In this document: one piece after another, positions 8,172 through 17,434 of the stretch | Layout of the letters: every line of letters begins with the position of its first letter | Numbering within the stretch: the stretch's first letter is position 1 | NCBI RefSeq assembly: GCF_003987215.1 | Contig: NZ_PIPW01000001.1 | Location: 186,001 to 250,000, forward strand | Direction of reading: 5' to 3' | Length of the DNA: 64,000 nt | Origin: Pseudidiomarina halophila | GTDB lineage: Bacteria; Pseudomonadota; Gammaproteobacteria; Enterobacterales; Alteromonadaceae | Made by a program: the position numbers and the translations under genes | Notes under the pieces: generated by a model | Seen by the model: the letters and a program-made list of their open reading frames with translations, nothing else | Databases searched by the model: none | Told to the model about the DNA's origin: nothing

Positions 8172-8648
8172 TTACGACTCCTTGTGAAGTTTGGTTTGTA
8201 AGTAAGTGCTCAAGCCTAAGTGAGTAATGAGTTCGAGTTGCGTTTCTAACCAGTCAAGATGCTCTTCCTGCTGGTCAAGGATCGCACTCAGCTCATCACG
8301 CGTGACGTAATCCTGATGTTTTTCACACACAGTGATAGCTTCACGCAACGCTTCGACATCGGCGGCCTGGACTTTGTGATCTAATTCCAGCATCTCGCGT
8401 GGTTCTTCACCAATATAGAGTTTCCCCAAGTCTTGCAGGTTCGGCAGGCCACCAAGAAACAGCAATCGCTCGATGATGTCGTCAGCGTGCTTCATTTCTT
8501 CAATGGAAGCTTTGTAGATGATGCTATTTAAGGCACCAAAGCCCCAGTTCTTGTACATGCGCGCATGCAGGAAGTACTGGTTTATTGCGGTAAGTTTGCG
8601 GGTAAGAATACGATTAAGCTCTTGCAGAACTTTAGGTTCGCCTTGCAT
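8172..8648 (-). CDS. bfr: bacterioferritin, haem-type subunit with degraded ferroxidase site
   Basis: The second bacterioferritin subunit, 158 residues. The haem ligand Met52 is kept (IEEMKHAD), with Glu51, His54, Glu94 and His130. Two ferroxidase ligands are changed: Glu18 is Lys ([11 protein letters not shown]) and Glu127 is Gln (DQQEEH). It probably cannot oxidise iron alone and instead supplies haem for electron transfer during iron release, in mixed shells with the product of the next gene. It follows bfd, whose ferredoxin donates electrons to such haem, so the operon bfd-bfr-bfr-mscS is coherent. Its own ATG is preceded by AGGAG. Confidence 0.93.
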   Translation of the reverse strand: MQGEPKVLQELNRILTRKLTAINQYFLHARMYKNWGFGALNSIIYKASIEEMKHADDIIERLLFLGGLPNLQDLGKLYIGEEPREMLELDHKVQAADVEALREAITVCEKHQDYVTRDELSAILDQQEEHLDWLETQLELITHLGLSTYLQTKLHKES

Positions 8649-8683
8649 TGCACACTCCTGACTAGATGATTAATAAATCTAGC

Positions 8684-8908
8684 TTAAGTGTAGCACACCG
8701 CTGTTGGCAACAAAGTTTCTTCAAGAAAACGAGTATTGCGTTCTTTCACGGCGTCAGTAAGGACTTGTTTGGCACAGCTTTTACAGCAACCACATTGCGA
8801 CGCAACACCATACTGCTGGCGCAGTTCACGCATGCTGCTAACACCTTCATCGTTGACCGCACGACGAATGGTTTTATCTGTGACACCTTTACATAGACAA
8901 ACGTACAT
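8684..8908 (-). CDS. bfd: bacterioferritin-associated ferredoxin
   Basis: A 74-residue [2Fe-2S] protein that reduces bacterioferritin haem to mobilise stored iron. The four ligands follow the Bfd pattern: Cys4 and Cys6 (YVCLCKG), then a C-x2-C pair in SQCGCC. Further cysteines sit next to the second pair (CCKSC), so the exact ligand pair is slightly ambiguous. It starts the bfd-bfr-bfr-mscS operon. A promoter overlapped by a Fur-like box lies directly upstream, matching iron-starvation control of bfd in other gammaproteobacteria. Confidence 0.95.
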   Translation of the reverse strand: MYVCLCKGVTDKTIRRAVNDEGVSSMRELRQQYGVASQCGCCKSCAKQVLTDAVKERNTRFLEETLLPTAVCYT

Positions 8909-8935
8909 AAGGACCTCGCTTAAAGCTCAGTCCAA

Positions 8936-8964
8936 ATAGTAATACAAATGCGAACGATTCGCAA
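8936..8964 (-). promoter_or_regulatory. bfd promoter overlapped by Fur box
   Basis: On the minus strand TTGCGA (8959-8964), a 17-nt spacer and TACTAT (8936-8941) form a sigma-70 promoter. The 19-mer AAATGCGAACGATTCGCAA at 8946-8964 is a Fur-like palindrome covering the -35 and spacer. It is closely related to the box before fbpA. Repression under iron-replete conditions is inferred. Confidence 0.65.
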
Positions 8965-9001
8965 CCGTGTTAATTGTTTAATTATCTGCTTGAAAGTCCG
9001 G

Positions 9002-9436
9002 TCATAACGAAATGATGATCAAGATCACGTGTAAGGCAACGACCGTGAAGGTCAAGCGTGAGCGCAGCTCGATGTACCAGAGGTGATGACCGAGGTGGCG
9101 TTTTTCGAAGTTAAGCCAAAACAGGTGGGTCAGGCCCAGTACGACCAGCATGGTCAGTGGGGTAATCCATACACCTGCGAAAAGCAGCAGTAAACCGATG
9201 ATGGTCGGCACCATGCTCCAATGCAACATGCGTGTCGGACTGTCTTCGCGCGTCATTGCCAATCCCCACTGAACACCACCGAGAAAACTCAGAATCAGCG
9301 CACTGTAGAGCACAAAAAGGCGTAGCGAATGTTCAGCGTAAACATCCAGCAGGCCGCCGAAGGTAAACGCGAGAAAAGGGATTAATCCCGCGTAGCCAAG
9401 TCGTTGAGCTGTGCTTACCGCTTGCGGTTGTATCAT
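9002..9436 (-). CDS. DUF3429 inner-membrane protein
   Basis: The 144 residues contain about four hydrophobic segments: GYAGLIPFLAFTFGG, FVLYSALILSFLGGVQWGLAM, the double stretch IIGLLLLFAGVWITPLTMLVVLG, and a C-terminal helix. The YAGLIPF opening and SFLGGVQWG motif are typical of DUF3429, a family of unknown function. The ATG directly abuts the TAA of the upstream antiporter gene, so the two are co-transcribed and probably coupled. Confidence 0.8.
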   Translation of the reverse strand: MIQPQAVSTAQRLGYAGLIPFLAFTFGGLLDVYAEHSLRLFVLYSALILSFLGGVQWGLAMTREDSPTRMLHWSMVPTIIGLLLLFAGVWITPLTMLVVLGLTHLFWLNFEKRHLGHHLWYIELRSRLTFTVVALHVILIIISL

Positions 9437-10402
9437 TTAAAAACCCGTTTTCAGTAAGTAAATGGTATAGGAAGTATAACAAAGTAATAGTATGACACCC
9501 TGAATTCGGTTCAACCGGGTTGGGCGATTGATACGGAAACTGAAAATCGCAAGTAAGAAAGTGAGGAAGGTCATCGCCAACCAGTCACGGCTTAACACCA
9601 ATGCTTCCAGCTGGATCGGGTGAATAGCACCGGCAATACCGACCACCGCGAGGGTGTTGAACATATTTGAACCGATGACATTACCGAAAGCGAGGTCGTG
9701 CTCATTTTTGCGTACTGCTGCAATTGCCGACGCAAGTTCGGGTAATGACGTGCCGACGGCGACGACCGTGAGACCGATAACTAAATCACTCACCCCCAGA
9801 GCCGTGGCGATATCGACGGCGCCCCAAACCAGGATGCGTGAACTGATGACCAGAAGGATTAAACCGATAATGAGCCAGACGATAGCGTTACGCAGGGGCA
9901 TTTGATGCTCCTGGATTTCTTGTTCAAACTCGTTGGCGAGAATATCATTCTTGCCTCGCATGCCCTGATAAACACTCCAGCTCATGTACGCGGCAAAAAG
10001 CGCCAACAGCATCCATGCCTCAATTGCGGTAATGACCAGGTCATACAACGGCCAGGCGGCAAGTAATGTGACGGAAATAAGAATCGGCATTTCGCGTTTC
10101 AGCACCTGACTGCTCACTGCAATCGGGGCTAAAACTGCGGTAATACCTAATACCAGAGCAATGTTGGTAATATTTGAGCCGTAGGCATTACCCAAAGCCA
10201 GGCCAGGATTACCTTGCATCGAAGCGAGCGCCGACACCACCATTTCTGGCGCTGAGGTACCGAAACCGATGATAACCATGCCGATCAGTAGTGGCGGCAT
10301 ACCCAGGTGATTGGCAGTAGCGGCGGCACCATCAATAAATCGATCGGCACTCCAGACCAGGAGAACAAGGCCAAAAAGTACTGCGGCAACAGCAAGTAAC
10401 AT
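9437..10402 (-). CDS. CaCA-family cation (calcium/sodium) antiporter
   Basis: An inner-membrane exchanger, YrbG-like, of 321 residues and about ten helices. It has the two inverted alpha repeats of the family: GFGTSAPEMVVSALA with ALGNAYGSNITNIALVLG in the first half and VGTSLPELASAIAA with AFGNVIGSNMFN in the second. These hold the acidic and Asn residues that bind the cation. ATG 10402 has AAGGA upstream and is preferred to the TTG at 10417. It forms a two-gene unit with the DUF3429 protein. Which cation is exchanged is not decided by sequence. Confidence 0.88.
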   Translation of the reverse strand: MLLAVAAVLFGLVLLVWSADRFIDGAAATANHLGMPPLLIGMVIIGFGTSAPEMVVSALASMQGNPGLALGNAYGSNITNIALVLGITAVLAPIAVSSQVLKREMPILISVTLLAAWPLYDLVITAIEAWMLLALFAAYMSWSVYQGMRGKNDILANEFEQEIQEHQMPLRNAIVWLIIGLILLVISSRILVWGAVDIATALGVSDLVIGLTVVAVGTSLPELASAIAAVRKNEHDLAFGNVIGSNMFNTLAVVGIAGAIHPIQLEALVLSRDWLAMTFLTFLLAIFSFRINRPTRLNRIQGVILLLCYTSYTIYLLKTGF

Positions 10403-10500
10403 GAAGTATCCTTCCAATTAAAATTAGTGTCGAAACGATTTCTGGCTGCTATTGTAACGTTAAATATGATTGGTTGGGAATGTGATTTCAAGGAGATGGC

Positions 10501-11460
10501 ATGGCACAACAGCGTCCCGAATTTATGATCGACAGCTGGGATTTTAGTACTCACCCGGCGCGCCATATTGAGAACAATTTTCATGAGCGACAAAACAGCT
10601 GGTTCCATTTCCAGCGTGACCGGCCCGGCATCAGCGAATGGCTGCGGGCTTCAGGTATTCCCGAGCCGCTGATAGACGCAGTGTTGGAGGAAGACACGCG
10701 GCCACGGTTTGAGCGAACTACGGAAGGCTTTTTGCTGATCCTGAAAGGCGTAAACCTTAACGAAGGTGAGCGCCCTGAAGATATGCTGAGTTTGCGGATT
10801 CTTTACTACAAGGGGAATATCTACAGCTTCCGCAAACGGCCATTGCGCTCTGTGGCAATTCTCCGCGAACGCCTGCAGCGTCAGGAAGGCGCCGAATCCC
10901 TGCATGATTTCTTGATCATGTTGATCGAAGAAGTTAATAGCCGGCTGGAAGAGTTACTTGACGTCATTGAGGCCGAAATGGAAGTGCTGGAAGACAATAA
11001 TAAAGGCTGGACCACCTCCATGCGGCAACAAAAATTGTCAGAACTGCATCGCCGCATGCTGCGCCTGGTGCGCTTTGTGCGGCCCCAACTTGCCGCAGTG
11101 GAGCGTTTAGGTATTGATGCACAGAAATGGCTGGAAAGTGAGAATTTACAGTGGCTGACCAATGAACGGGATAGTACTCAACGGGAACTGGAATCGCTGG
11201 AGATGTTGTTACAGCAAGTGGGTATGCTCCGTGAACAGCTACAACAGGAAGTGGCAGAGAAAATGAATCGGAACACCTACTGGCTGTCCGTAATTGCCGG
11301 AGTATTTTTGCCGCTGAGTTTTCTTACCGGGGTCTTTGGCATCAATATTGGCGGCATGCCCGGGGTAGAGAACGAGCTCGCATTCTGGATTTTCTGTGGC
11401 GCACTCGCGGTTATTGCGGTGGTCGAATTTCTTTTGTTACGCCGTTTGCGCTTTTGGTAG
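10501..11460 (+). CDS. zntB: zinc transporter ZntB (CorA superfamily)
   Basis: A zinc-transporting member of the CorA fold, working as a pentamer in the inner membrane. The 319 residues comprise a long cytoplasmic domain rich in charged helices, then two C-terminal helices joined by the signature GVFGINIGGMPG near 280. The GxN plus GGMPG form separates ZntB from Mg2+ CorA. The ATG has AAGGAG 5 nt upstream. Its 3' end overlaps the convergent fbpC by 24 bp. Confidence 0.9.
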   Translation: MAQQRPEFMIDSWDFSTHPARHIENNFHERQNSWFHFQRDRPGISEWLRASGIPEPLIDAVLEEDTRPRFERTTEGFLLILKGVNLNEGERPEDMLSLRILYYKGNIYSFRKRPLRSVAILRERLQRQEGAESLHDFLIMLIEEVNSRLEELLDVIEAEMEVLEDNNKGWTTSMRQQKLSELHRRMLRLVRFVRPQLAAVERLGIDAQKWLESENLQWLTNERDSTQRELESLEMLLQQVGMLREQLQQEVAEKMNRNTYWLSVIAGVFLPLSFLTGVFGINIGGMPGVENELAFWIFCGALAVIAVVEFLLLRRLRFW

Positions 11461-12552
11461 TACCGGGCGGAACGCAGGTGCCTGGCTTTGAAAGCCAGGT
11501 AGCTCACAATGATCCGCTGCGAACACTACTAAATGGTCGAAATCGGGTCGCAAACCGATGTCAGTGCCCACTTCCAACTGTTCGTGTGATGGACTCAGGG
11601 TTAATACTTCTATACCGCTAACTAATTCCACCGTGTACAGGTTGTGCGCCCCGCGAAATCCGCGGGCTTTGATTTTGCCACGTAAGCGCGATTCGGGATC
11701 AGGCACGAGATCATCCGGACGAACCAGAAAGTTGACCGGTGTACCACCTTCAACGTTTGCCAGACTGGGATGTTCCAGCATTCCCAGTGGTGACGCCATT
11801 GCGCCAGAGGCGTTGACAGTACCCTGCAGTAATACACCATGACCAATAAAATCAGCGACCATTTGGTGGCGCGGCTGATGATACAGCTGGTAAGGCGTTT
11901 CCCATTGTAATAATTCACCCTGGTACATGACGCCAGCTTTGTCAGCCATCGCGAAAGCTTCCTGCTGATCATGGGTAACCAGTAAAGCCGTGATCATTTC
12001 ATTTTTAAGCAGGGCACGGACTTCAATGGCGAGCCGCTCCCGCAATTCGGCATCGAGACTGGAGAAGGGTTCGTCGAGTAACAGCAAACGTGGACGAGGA
12101 GCGAGCGCCCGCGCGAGTGCAATACGCTGCTGTTGCCCCCCGGAAAGCTCATGCGGGTAACGTTTCTGATAGCCCGGCAAGCCAATCCGTTCAAGCAACT
12201 CATCTACGCGTTGCTGTTTTTCGCTGGTACTCGACTGGCGCATGCCAAAACTTATATTTTCGGCCACCGTGAGATGCGGAAATAAGGCGAAGTCCTGAAA
12301 CACCATACCGATGCCACGGCGTTCAGGTGCCTGAGTAAATGCTGGTGCTGATACGGTTTTATCGGCCAGACTGATACTGCCCTTTGCCACCGACTGAAAA
12401 CCCGCTATGGCCCGCAGTAAGGTGGTTTTACCGCAGCCACTGGGGCCGAGTAAACAGCCGATTTCTCCTGCTTCGAGACTCACGGTCACATCCCGAACAA
12501 TGGCTTGCTGACCAATGTTAACTTGCAGGTGATCAAGCTGTAACAGGGACAA
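11437..12552 (-). CDS. fbpC: ferric-iron ABC transporter ATPase FbpC
   Basis: Hydrolyses ATP to drive Fe(III) import through FbpB. The 371 residues show Walker A GPSGCGKTT at 36-44, the Q-loop VFQDFALFPHLTV, signature LSGGQQQRIALARAL, Walker B LLLLDEPFSSLD and the switch His (LLVTHDQ). A C-terminal TOBE-like domain (about 240-350) is typical of the Fbp/Pot group. It is the last gene of fbpABC and overlaps fbpB by 20 bp. Confidence 0.92.
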   Translation of the reverse strand: MSLLQLDHLQVNIGQQAIVRDVTVSLEAGEIGCLLGPSGCGKTTLLRAIAGFQSVAKGSISLADKTVSAPAFTQAPERRGIGMVFQDFALFPHLTVAENISFGMRQSSTSEKQQRVDELLERIGLPGYQKRYPHELSGGQQQRIALARALAPRPRLLLLDEPFSSLDAELRERLAIEVRALLKNEMITALLVTHDQQEAFAMADKAGVMYQGELLQWETPYQLYHQPRHQMVADFIGHGVLLQGTVNASGAMASPLGMLEHPSLANVEGGTPVNFLVRPDDLVPDPESRLRGKIKARGFRGAHNLYTVELVSGIEVLTLSPSHEQLEVGTDIGLRPDFDHLVVFAADHCELPGFQSQAPAFRPVLPKAQTA

Positions 12553-14200
12553 AGTTTTGCTCCTTCAATGCATGTTGTTGCGACTTTAACATAGCTCGCG
12601 AAAGCAGAATAACAGGAATTAAGCCCACCAGAACCATCATTAATGCTGGCGGGCCGGCGTCGGCCAGACGTTCGTCACCCGCCATCTCATAGGCACGTAC
12701 GGCCAGAGTATTAAAGTCGAAGGGCCGCAGGACCAGAGTTGCCGGAAGCTCCTTAAGTACATCGACACCCACCAGAATGATGGCTGTAAGCACACTCGGG
12801 CGCAATAATGGTAAATGGATACTGCGTAATACCTGGAACGGTCGGTAGCCATGGATGCGTGCAGCTTCATCCATACTGGGTCTGATTTCGGCCAGACCTG
12901 CCTGCACGGTTTGTAAGGCGACACTCAAGAACCGCACAGTATACGCAAACAGCAGGGCAAATAAGGTGCCGGAAAGCAAGAGTCCGGGATCCCAGCCAAA
13001 CCAGCTTTGGCTGGCGGCGATGATGACCTGATCCACGGAACTGAGCAGGACCAGCAGCCCCACAGCAATGACCAAACCCGGTATTGCATAGCCGAGACCT
13101 GCGAAAGCAACACTGGTGCGCACCCATTTGGTAGGTAACTGACGGCGGCCGTAGGCGAGCCACAAGGCTATCGCGACGACTAATAATGAAGCCGTAAAGG
13201 CTAAGCCAAAGCTATTCCAGGCGAGTTGCCAGAAGTCCGGCTGGGTCCAGACTTGCCAGCGTTCTATGGACCATCCGGCAAGTTGCAGGGCCGGTAAAAT
13301 AAAACCAAGCAGCAGCGGCAGCCAGCACGCCAGACTTGCGAGCCAGGCTTTGGCACCAGTAAGCTGAAAGGGTGTCGCCGGTCGCGGGTTGCGTTGATCA
13401 TAACGCGCCTGCTTGCGTGACCAGCGTTCGATTAAAATGAGCGCTATCACAGCGGCTAACAACAGACCTGCCAGTTGTAAGGCGCCGTTGAGGTCGCCCA
13501 ACCCGTACCAGGTACGGAAGATTCCAGTGGTGAAGGTAGTGACGCCAAAATATTGCACGGTGCCGTAGTCGGCAAGGGTTTCCATTAACGCCAGAGTCGC
13601 GCCGGTTACTATCGCGGGTCGTGCCAACGGCAATGCAATCCGCCAAAAACACTGCCAGGGCGATAATCCCAGGCTACGGCCGGCTTCGATGGTGGTTGCG
13701 GATTGCTGCAAAAAGGTAGCGCGGGTAATTAAGTAAACGTAAGGAAAGAGCACCAGGCTAAGGACAGCAATAGCACCACCGAGACTTCTGATTTGTGGAA
13801 ACCAGTAGTCGCCGTAATTCCAGCCAAACAGATCGCGCAATGAGGTTTGCACCAGGCCACTGTAATCGAGCATACCGGTATAGGTGTATGCGGTGATGTA
13901 GGCAGGCATCGCCAGCGGTAGCAACAATGCCCAGCTTAACAGGCGTTGGCCAGGGAAACGGCAGCAGGTGGTTAGCCAGGCAGTAGCAACTCCGAGCGTA
14001 ACGACGCCTATAGCAACACCTATCATCAGCAATACTGAATGACGAATGTACTCTGGTATCACCGTCGCCCAGAGGTGGCTTATGGTGGCAAAGTCACCAC
14101 CAAATACCAGGCTTAATAAAGCAGCGACAATCACAAACAAAGGAAGCCCCAGCACGAGTGCTGAGGCTACCAGTGAAAGTTGTCGCCACTTTTGCAGCAT
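12533..14200 (-). CDS. fbpB: ferric-iron ABC transporter permease FbpB
   Basis: The inner-membrane channel of the Fe(III) importer. Its 555 residues contain two tandem MetI-type permease domains, each ending in an EAA-like loop (IEAGRSLGLSPWQCFWRIALPLARPA near 190 and MDEAARIHGYRPFQVLRSIHLPLLRPS near 440). About twelve helices are expected. The start codon overlaps the TAA of fbpA (TAATG), and the 3' end overlaps fbpC, so all three are translationally coupled. Confidence 0.92.
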   Translation of the reverse strand: MLQKWRQLSLVASALVLGLPLFVIVAALLSLVFGGDFATISHLWATVIPEYIRHSVLLMIGVAIGVVTLGVATAWLTTCCRFPGQRLLSWALLLPLAMPAYITAYTYTGMLDYSGLVQTSLRDLFGWNYGDYWFPQIRSLGGAIAVLSLVLFPYVYLITRATFLQQSATTIEAGRSLGLSPWQCFWRIALPLARPAIVTGATLALMETLADYGTVQYFGVTTFTTGIFRTWYGLGDLNGALQLAGLLLAAVIALILIERWSRKQARYDQRNPRPATPFQLTGAKAWLASLACWLPLLLGFILPALQLAGWSIERWQVWTQPDFWQLAWNSFGLAFTASLLVVAIALWLAYGRRQLPTKWVRTSVAFAGLGYAIPGLVIAVGLLVLLSSVDQVIIAASQSWFGWDPGLLLSGTLFALLFAYTVRFLSVALQTVQAGLAEIRPSMDEAARIHGYRPFQVLRSIHLPLLRPSVLTAIILVGVDVLKELPATLVLRPFDFNTLAVRAYEMAGDERLADAGPPALMMVLVGLIPVILLSRAMLKSQQHALKEQNFVPVTA

Positions 14201-15228
14201 TAACGCCAGCCTGCGCGGTTCATCAATTTGACAGCGGCCGCGTTGTTTTCTCCAAGAACACTCATTTCAAGGTCATCCATTTTGAATGGCCCCCAGTTTT
14301 TCAGGCGCTCACTCCACTCAACGCCCTTGACGGCAGGGTACTCGTTATTCGTGGTTGCATACCATTGCTGTGCTTCTGGTGAGAGCAGATATGCTAACAG
14401 TTGCTGAGCAGCGTCTTTATTTTCTGAGTGCTTAGTAATACCAATGCCTGACACGTTTACGTGGGTACCAAAGCTTTCCTGATTTGGCCAGAAAATCGCA
14501 ACTTTACTTGCTGCTTCGCGCTCGTCCGCGTCTTCAGAGGCTTCCATTAACCCAAGGTAATAGGTGTTTGCAACGGCGAGATCACAAACGCCGGCGGCAA
14601 CAGCCTTAATCTGGTCGCGGTCACCGCCAACCGGTGGCTTAGCAAGATTGTCGACCAGGCCGTGCGCCCATTCTTCGGTTTTCTCAACACCCCAGTGGTG
14701 AATCAAAGCAGCGGTTAGCGATTGGTTGTAGATATTATCTGACGAACGAATGCAGACATTATTGTCCCATTCGCTATCAGCCAGATCCTGATAGCCACTT
14801 AATTTACTCGGGTCAACGCGATCTTTAGCGTAAAAGATCGGGCGTGCGCGCAAGCTTAAACCAATCCAAAGGTTATCTTTGCCATGTAGGTTCGATGGTA
14901 CCTTGAGCAGCACATCTTCGCTGGTAATCGGCTGGAAAACGCCAGCCTCAGCGGCCCGGTGTAAGTTACCCGCATCGACGGTTAAAAATAGATCCGCTGG
15001 CGTATTTTCACCTTCATTTTCCAGCCGTGCGAGCAGCGCATTGCCATTACCGGTCAATAAACGCACTTCAATGCCCGTTTTTTCGCTAAACTGTTCTAAC
15101 ACGGGTTTGATCAAAGCCTCTTTTCGCGCAGAATAGACATTTACTGTTGCTGCGTTGGCGATTGACGCTGAAAACGCTAAAGCTAAAGCGCTCATAGATA
15201 AGAGTTTTTGCATCTTAGGCAATCTCAT
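14200..15228 (-). CDS. fbpA: periplasmic ferric-iron-binding protein FbpA
   Basis: Captures Fe(III) in the periplasm and delivers it to FbpB. The 342 residues start with a signal peptide (about 1-26, ending SIANA), then a two-lobed binding protein. The paired tyrosines of NTYYLGLM near 220 match the iron-binding Tyr-Tyr of FbpA/FutA proteins. M6 is an alternative start. It leads the fbpABC operon behind a promoter with a strong Fur-like box. Confidence 0.93.
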   Translation of the reverse strand: MRLPKMQKLLSMSALALAFSASIANAATVNVYSARKEALIKPVLEQFSEKTGIEVRLLTGNGNALLARLENEGENTPADLFLTVDAGNLHRAAEAGVFQPITSEDVLLKVPSNLHGKDNLWIGLSLRARPIFYAKDRVDPSKLSGYQDLADSEWDNNVCIRSSDNIYNQSLTAALIHHWGVEKTEEWAHGLVDNLAKPPVGGDRDQIKAVAAGVCDLAVANTYYLGLMEASEDADEREAASKVAIFWPNQESFGTHVNVSGIGITKHSENKDAAQQLLAYLLSPEAQQWYATTNNEYPAVKGVEWSERLKNWGPFKMDDLEMSVLGENNAAAVKLMNRAGWR

Positions 15229-15269
15229 AATTGGTTAACCTCGTATTGGTGCAAAGAGAAACTTTGATT

Positions 15270-15297
15270 ATTGTACTTAAATGCGAATGATTATCAA
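15270..15297 (-). promoter_or_regulatory. fbpABC promoter with Fur box
   Basis: On the minus strand TTGATA (15292-15297), 16 nt, TACAAT (15270-15275). The 19-mer AAATGCGAATGATTATCAA at 15279-15297 matches the Fur hexamer array (GATAAT and related units) and overlaps the -35 and spacer. The site fits iron-repressed transcription of the importer. Confidence 0.72.
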
Positions 15298-15421
15298 CTA
15301 GCAATTTGAGGTAATCACTACGAGGTAAAGATAGCGAGTAAACCGAACTTTACAGAAATCTCATCAGCGCCTGACAGTAGGGCATTGAAGTCGATTTGAA
15401 CAGACAAGGAGTACTTAAATT

Positions 15422-17254
15422 ATGTCGGATATGTCAGCTCTCGCGCTCATAGGTGTGCTGTCGATTTTATGTCAGTGGTCGGCCTGGCGATTGAAAATTC
15501 CCGCCATCCTGCCGTTATTACTGGTTGGCATGGCAGTAGGTCCTGCTTTGGGCTGGCTACAACCTGACCCACTGTTTGGCGACCTTCTCTTCCCGGTAGT
15601 CTCTCTCTCTGTTGCAATCATTCTGTTTGAAGGCAGTTTAACGTTAAAACTGGAGGGCATCCGTGGCCACGGCCGCATGGTGACTCACCTGGTAACCATC
15701 GGTGTGCTGATTACCTGGGTAAGTGCCGCGATTGTTGCTTACCTGCTGATTGATTTTGGCTGGGCACTCGCGGCGCTGTTTGGTGCGCTCGTAGTAGTAA
15801 CGGGGCCGACGGTAATTATGCCGATGCTGCGTTCCGTACGACCACAGGCCAATGTTGCGAATATTTTGCGCTGGGAAGGCATTATTATCGATCCGATAGG
15901 CGCCTTGCTGGCGGTCTTGGTGTATGAGTTTATTATTGCCAGTCAGGGCGCGGGTATGCTGCAAGCAACGCAAGCGTTCGCGATCACTGTCGCGGTTGGT
16001 TTTGTGCTCGGTTACGCGGCCGGTAAAGTGCTTGGCACGGCCTTGCGTAGGGGCTGGTTTCCACATTATCTGAAAAACGTCGCCACCTTAGCGATGGTGC
16101 TGGGTGTGTTCGCGCTATCCAATGCTGTGCAACATGAATCGGGCCTCCTGACCGTCACAGTGATGGGCATGGTAATGGCCAACACCCGGAATCTGAATCT
16201 CGACGACATCCTTGAGTTTAAAGAAACCCTAAGCGTATTGTTGATTTCCGGCTTGTTCATTATTCTTGCAGCCCGTCTGAATATGGAAGCCTTCAGTGAG
16301 CTCGGGCTGCCAGCGGTGATCTTGCTGGCGACGATAATTTTTGTGGTGCGCCCGCTAAGTGTCTGGATTTCCGCAATAGGTACCCAACTTAACTTCAGAG
16401 AAAAGTTACTGCTGTCCTGGATCGCACCCCGCGGCATCGTTGCGGCGGCAGTATCTGCGTTGTTTGCGTTAAAGCTGCAACAAGCAGGCTGGGAAGATGC
16501 TGAGCTTCTGGTTCCCCTGGTGTTTTTGGTGATTCTGAGTACCGTAGTGTTACAAAGCCTCACGGCGAAGCCGTTAGCCCATGCGCTCAAGTTACGTGAA
16601 CCCCCGGCTCATGGATTCCTTATTTTTGGTGCCAACATCACCGCCAGACGCATCGCAAAAGCACTGCAAGATCAAGAGTTACCCGTACTGTTAGCTGATA
16701 CGAACTGGGAAAATGTTAAGCAGGCGAGGATGGAAAATCTGCCAGTTTATTTCGGCAACCCGACCTCGGAACATGCCGCAAACAACATGGACCTGACCGG
16801 TATTGGCCGGGTATTAATTTTGTCGCCATATAAACAATTGAATCCAGTGGTGGCACTGCATTTTATGGATTGGTTCAGTACTGGAAAAATCTTTGGGTTA
16901 CCAACCAACGAACATGAGGCACCCGCACGGAACCAGCTGTCCGAGAGTTATCGTGACCGGCTCAAATTATTTGGTAAAGGTGTGACGTTCTCGAAATTAG
17001 CCAGTCTCACCTTCCAGGGCGCGCAGATGAAGACGACCAATCTTACCGAGAACTTTGGGTTTGAGGACTATCAGGAACGTTATGGTAATCGCGCGATTCC
17101 GATGTTTGCTATGGACGAACGCAAGATGTTGCATGTGTTCACGACCGATCACACCTTTGAACCAAAACCAGGCTGGCAAATTATTGCGCTGGTGACAGTC
17201 GAAGAAACAGCGTCAGAACAGTCAGTTAAGCAACACCGCGAAAAAGATGATTGA
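15422..17254 (+). CDS. CPA1-family Na+/H+ antiporter with C-terminal regulatory domain
   Basis: A cation:proton exchanger in the inner membrane. Of 610 residues, roughly the first 390 form about twelve helices, including GALVVVTGPTVIMPMLRSV and the EGIIIDPIGALLAV segment, where the Asp is the expected ion-coupling acid. Residues from about 395 (HGFLIFGANITARRIAKAL) look like a TrkA-N/RCK nucleotide-binding fold, with an additional C-terminal domain. The ATG is preceded by AAGGAG at a long spacing of about 11 nt; ATG 15431 is an alternative. It fits the sodium economy implied by Nqr nearby. Confidence 0.87.
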   Translation: MSDMSALALIGVLSILCQWSAWRLKIPAILPLLLVGMAVGPALGWLQPDPLFGDLLFPVVSLSVAIILFEGSLTLKLEGIRGHGRMVTHLVTIGVLITWVSAAIVAYLLIDFGWALAALFGALVVVTGPTVIMPMLRSVRPQANVANILRWEGIIIDPIGALLAVLVYEFIIASQGAGMLQATQAFAITVAVGFVLGYAAGKVLGTALRRGWFPHYLKNVATLAMVLGVFALSNAVQHESGLLTVTVMGMVMANTRNLNLDDILEFKETLSVLLISGLFIILAARLNMEAFSELGLPAVILLATIIFVVRPLSVWISAIGTQLNFREKLLLSWIAPRGIVAAAVSALFALKLQQAGWEDAELLVPLVFLVILSTVVLQSLTAKPLAHALKLREPPAHGFLIFGANITARRIAKALQDQELPVLLADTNWENVKQARMENLPVYFGNPTSEHAANNMDLTGIGRVLILSPYKQLNPVVALHFMDWFSTGKIFGLPTNEHEAPARNQLSESYRDRLKLFGKGVTFSKLASLTFQGAQMKTTNLTENFGFEDYQERYGNRAIPMFAMDERKMLHVFTTDHTFEPKPGWQIIALVTVEETASEQSVKQHREKDD

Positions 17255-17434
17255 GAGGTTTACAAATTGTTGAATTATTTTATTGAAATTTGTAAGCGTC
17301 TTGTATAAAGTCGGTTAAAGGATTTGGAAATGGAGTTAAGGACCAACACCATTTCGTCTGAACAAGGATGTTCTCCTCGCTTTTTATCTGCGTTATGATG
17401 GCTCTCCGACACGTCCGCTTGAGAAGCATTGCGC

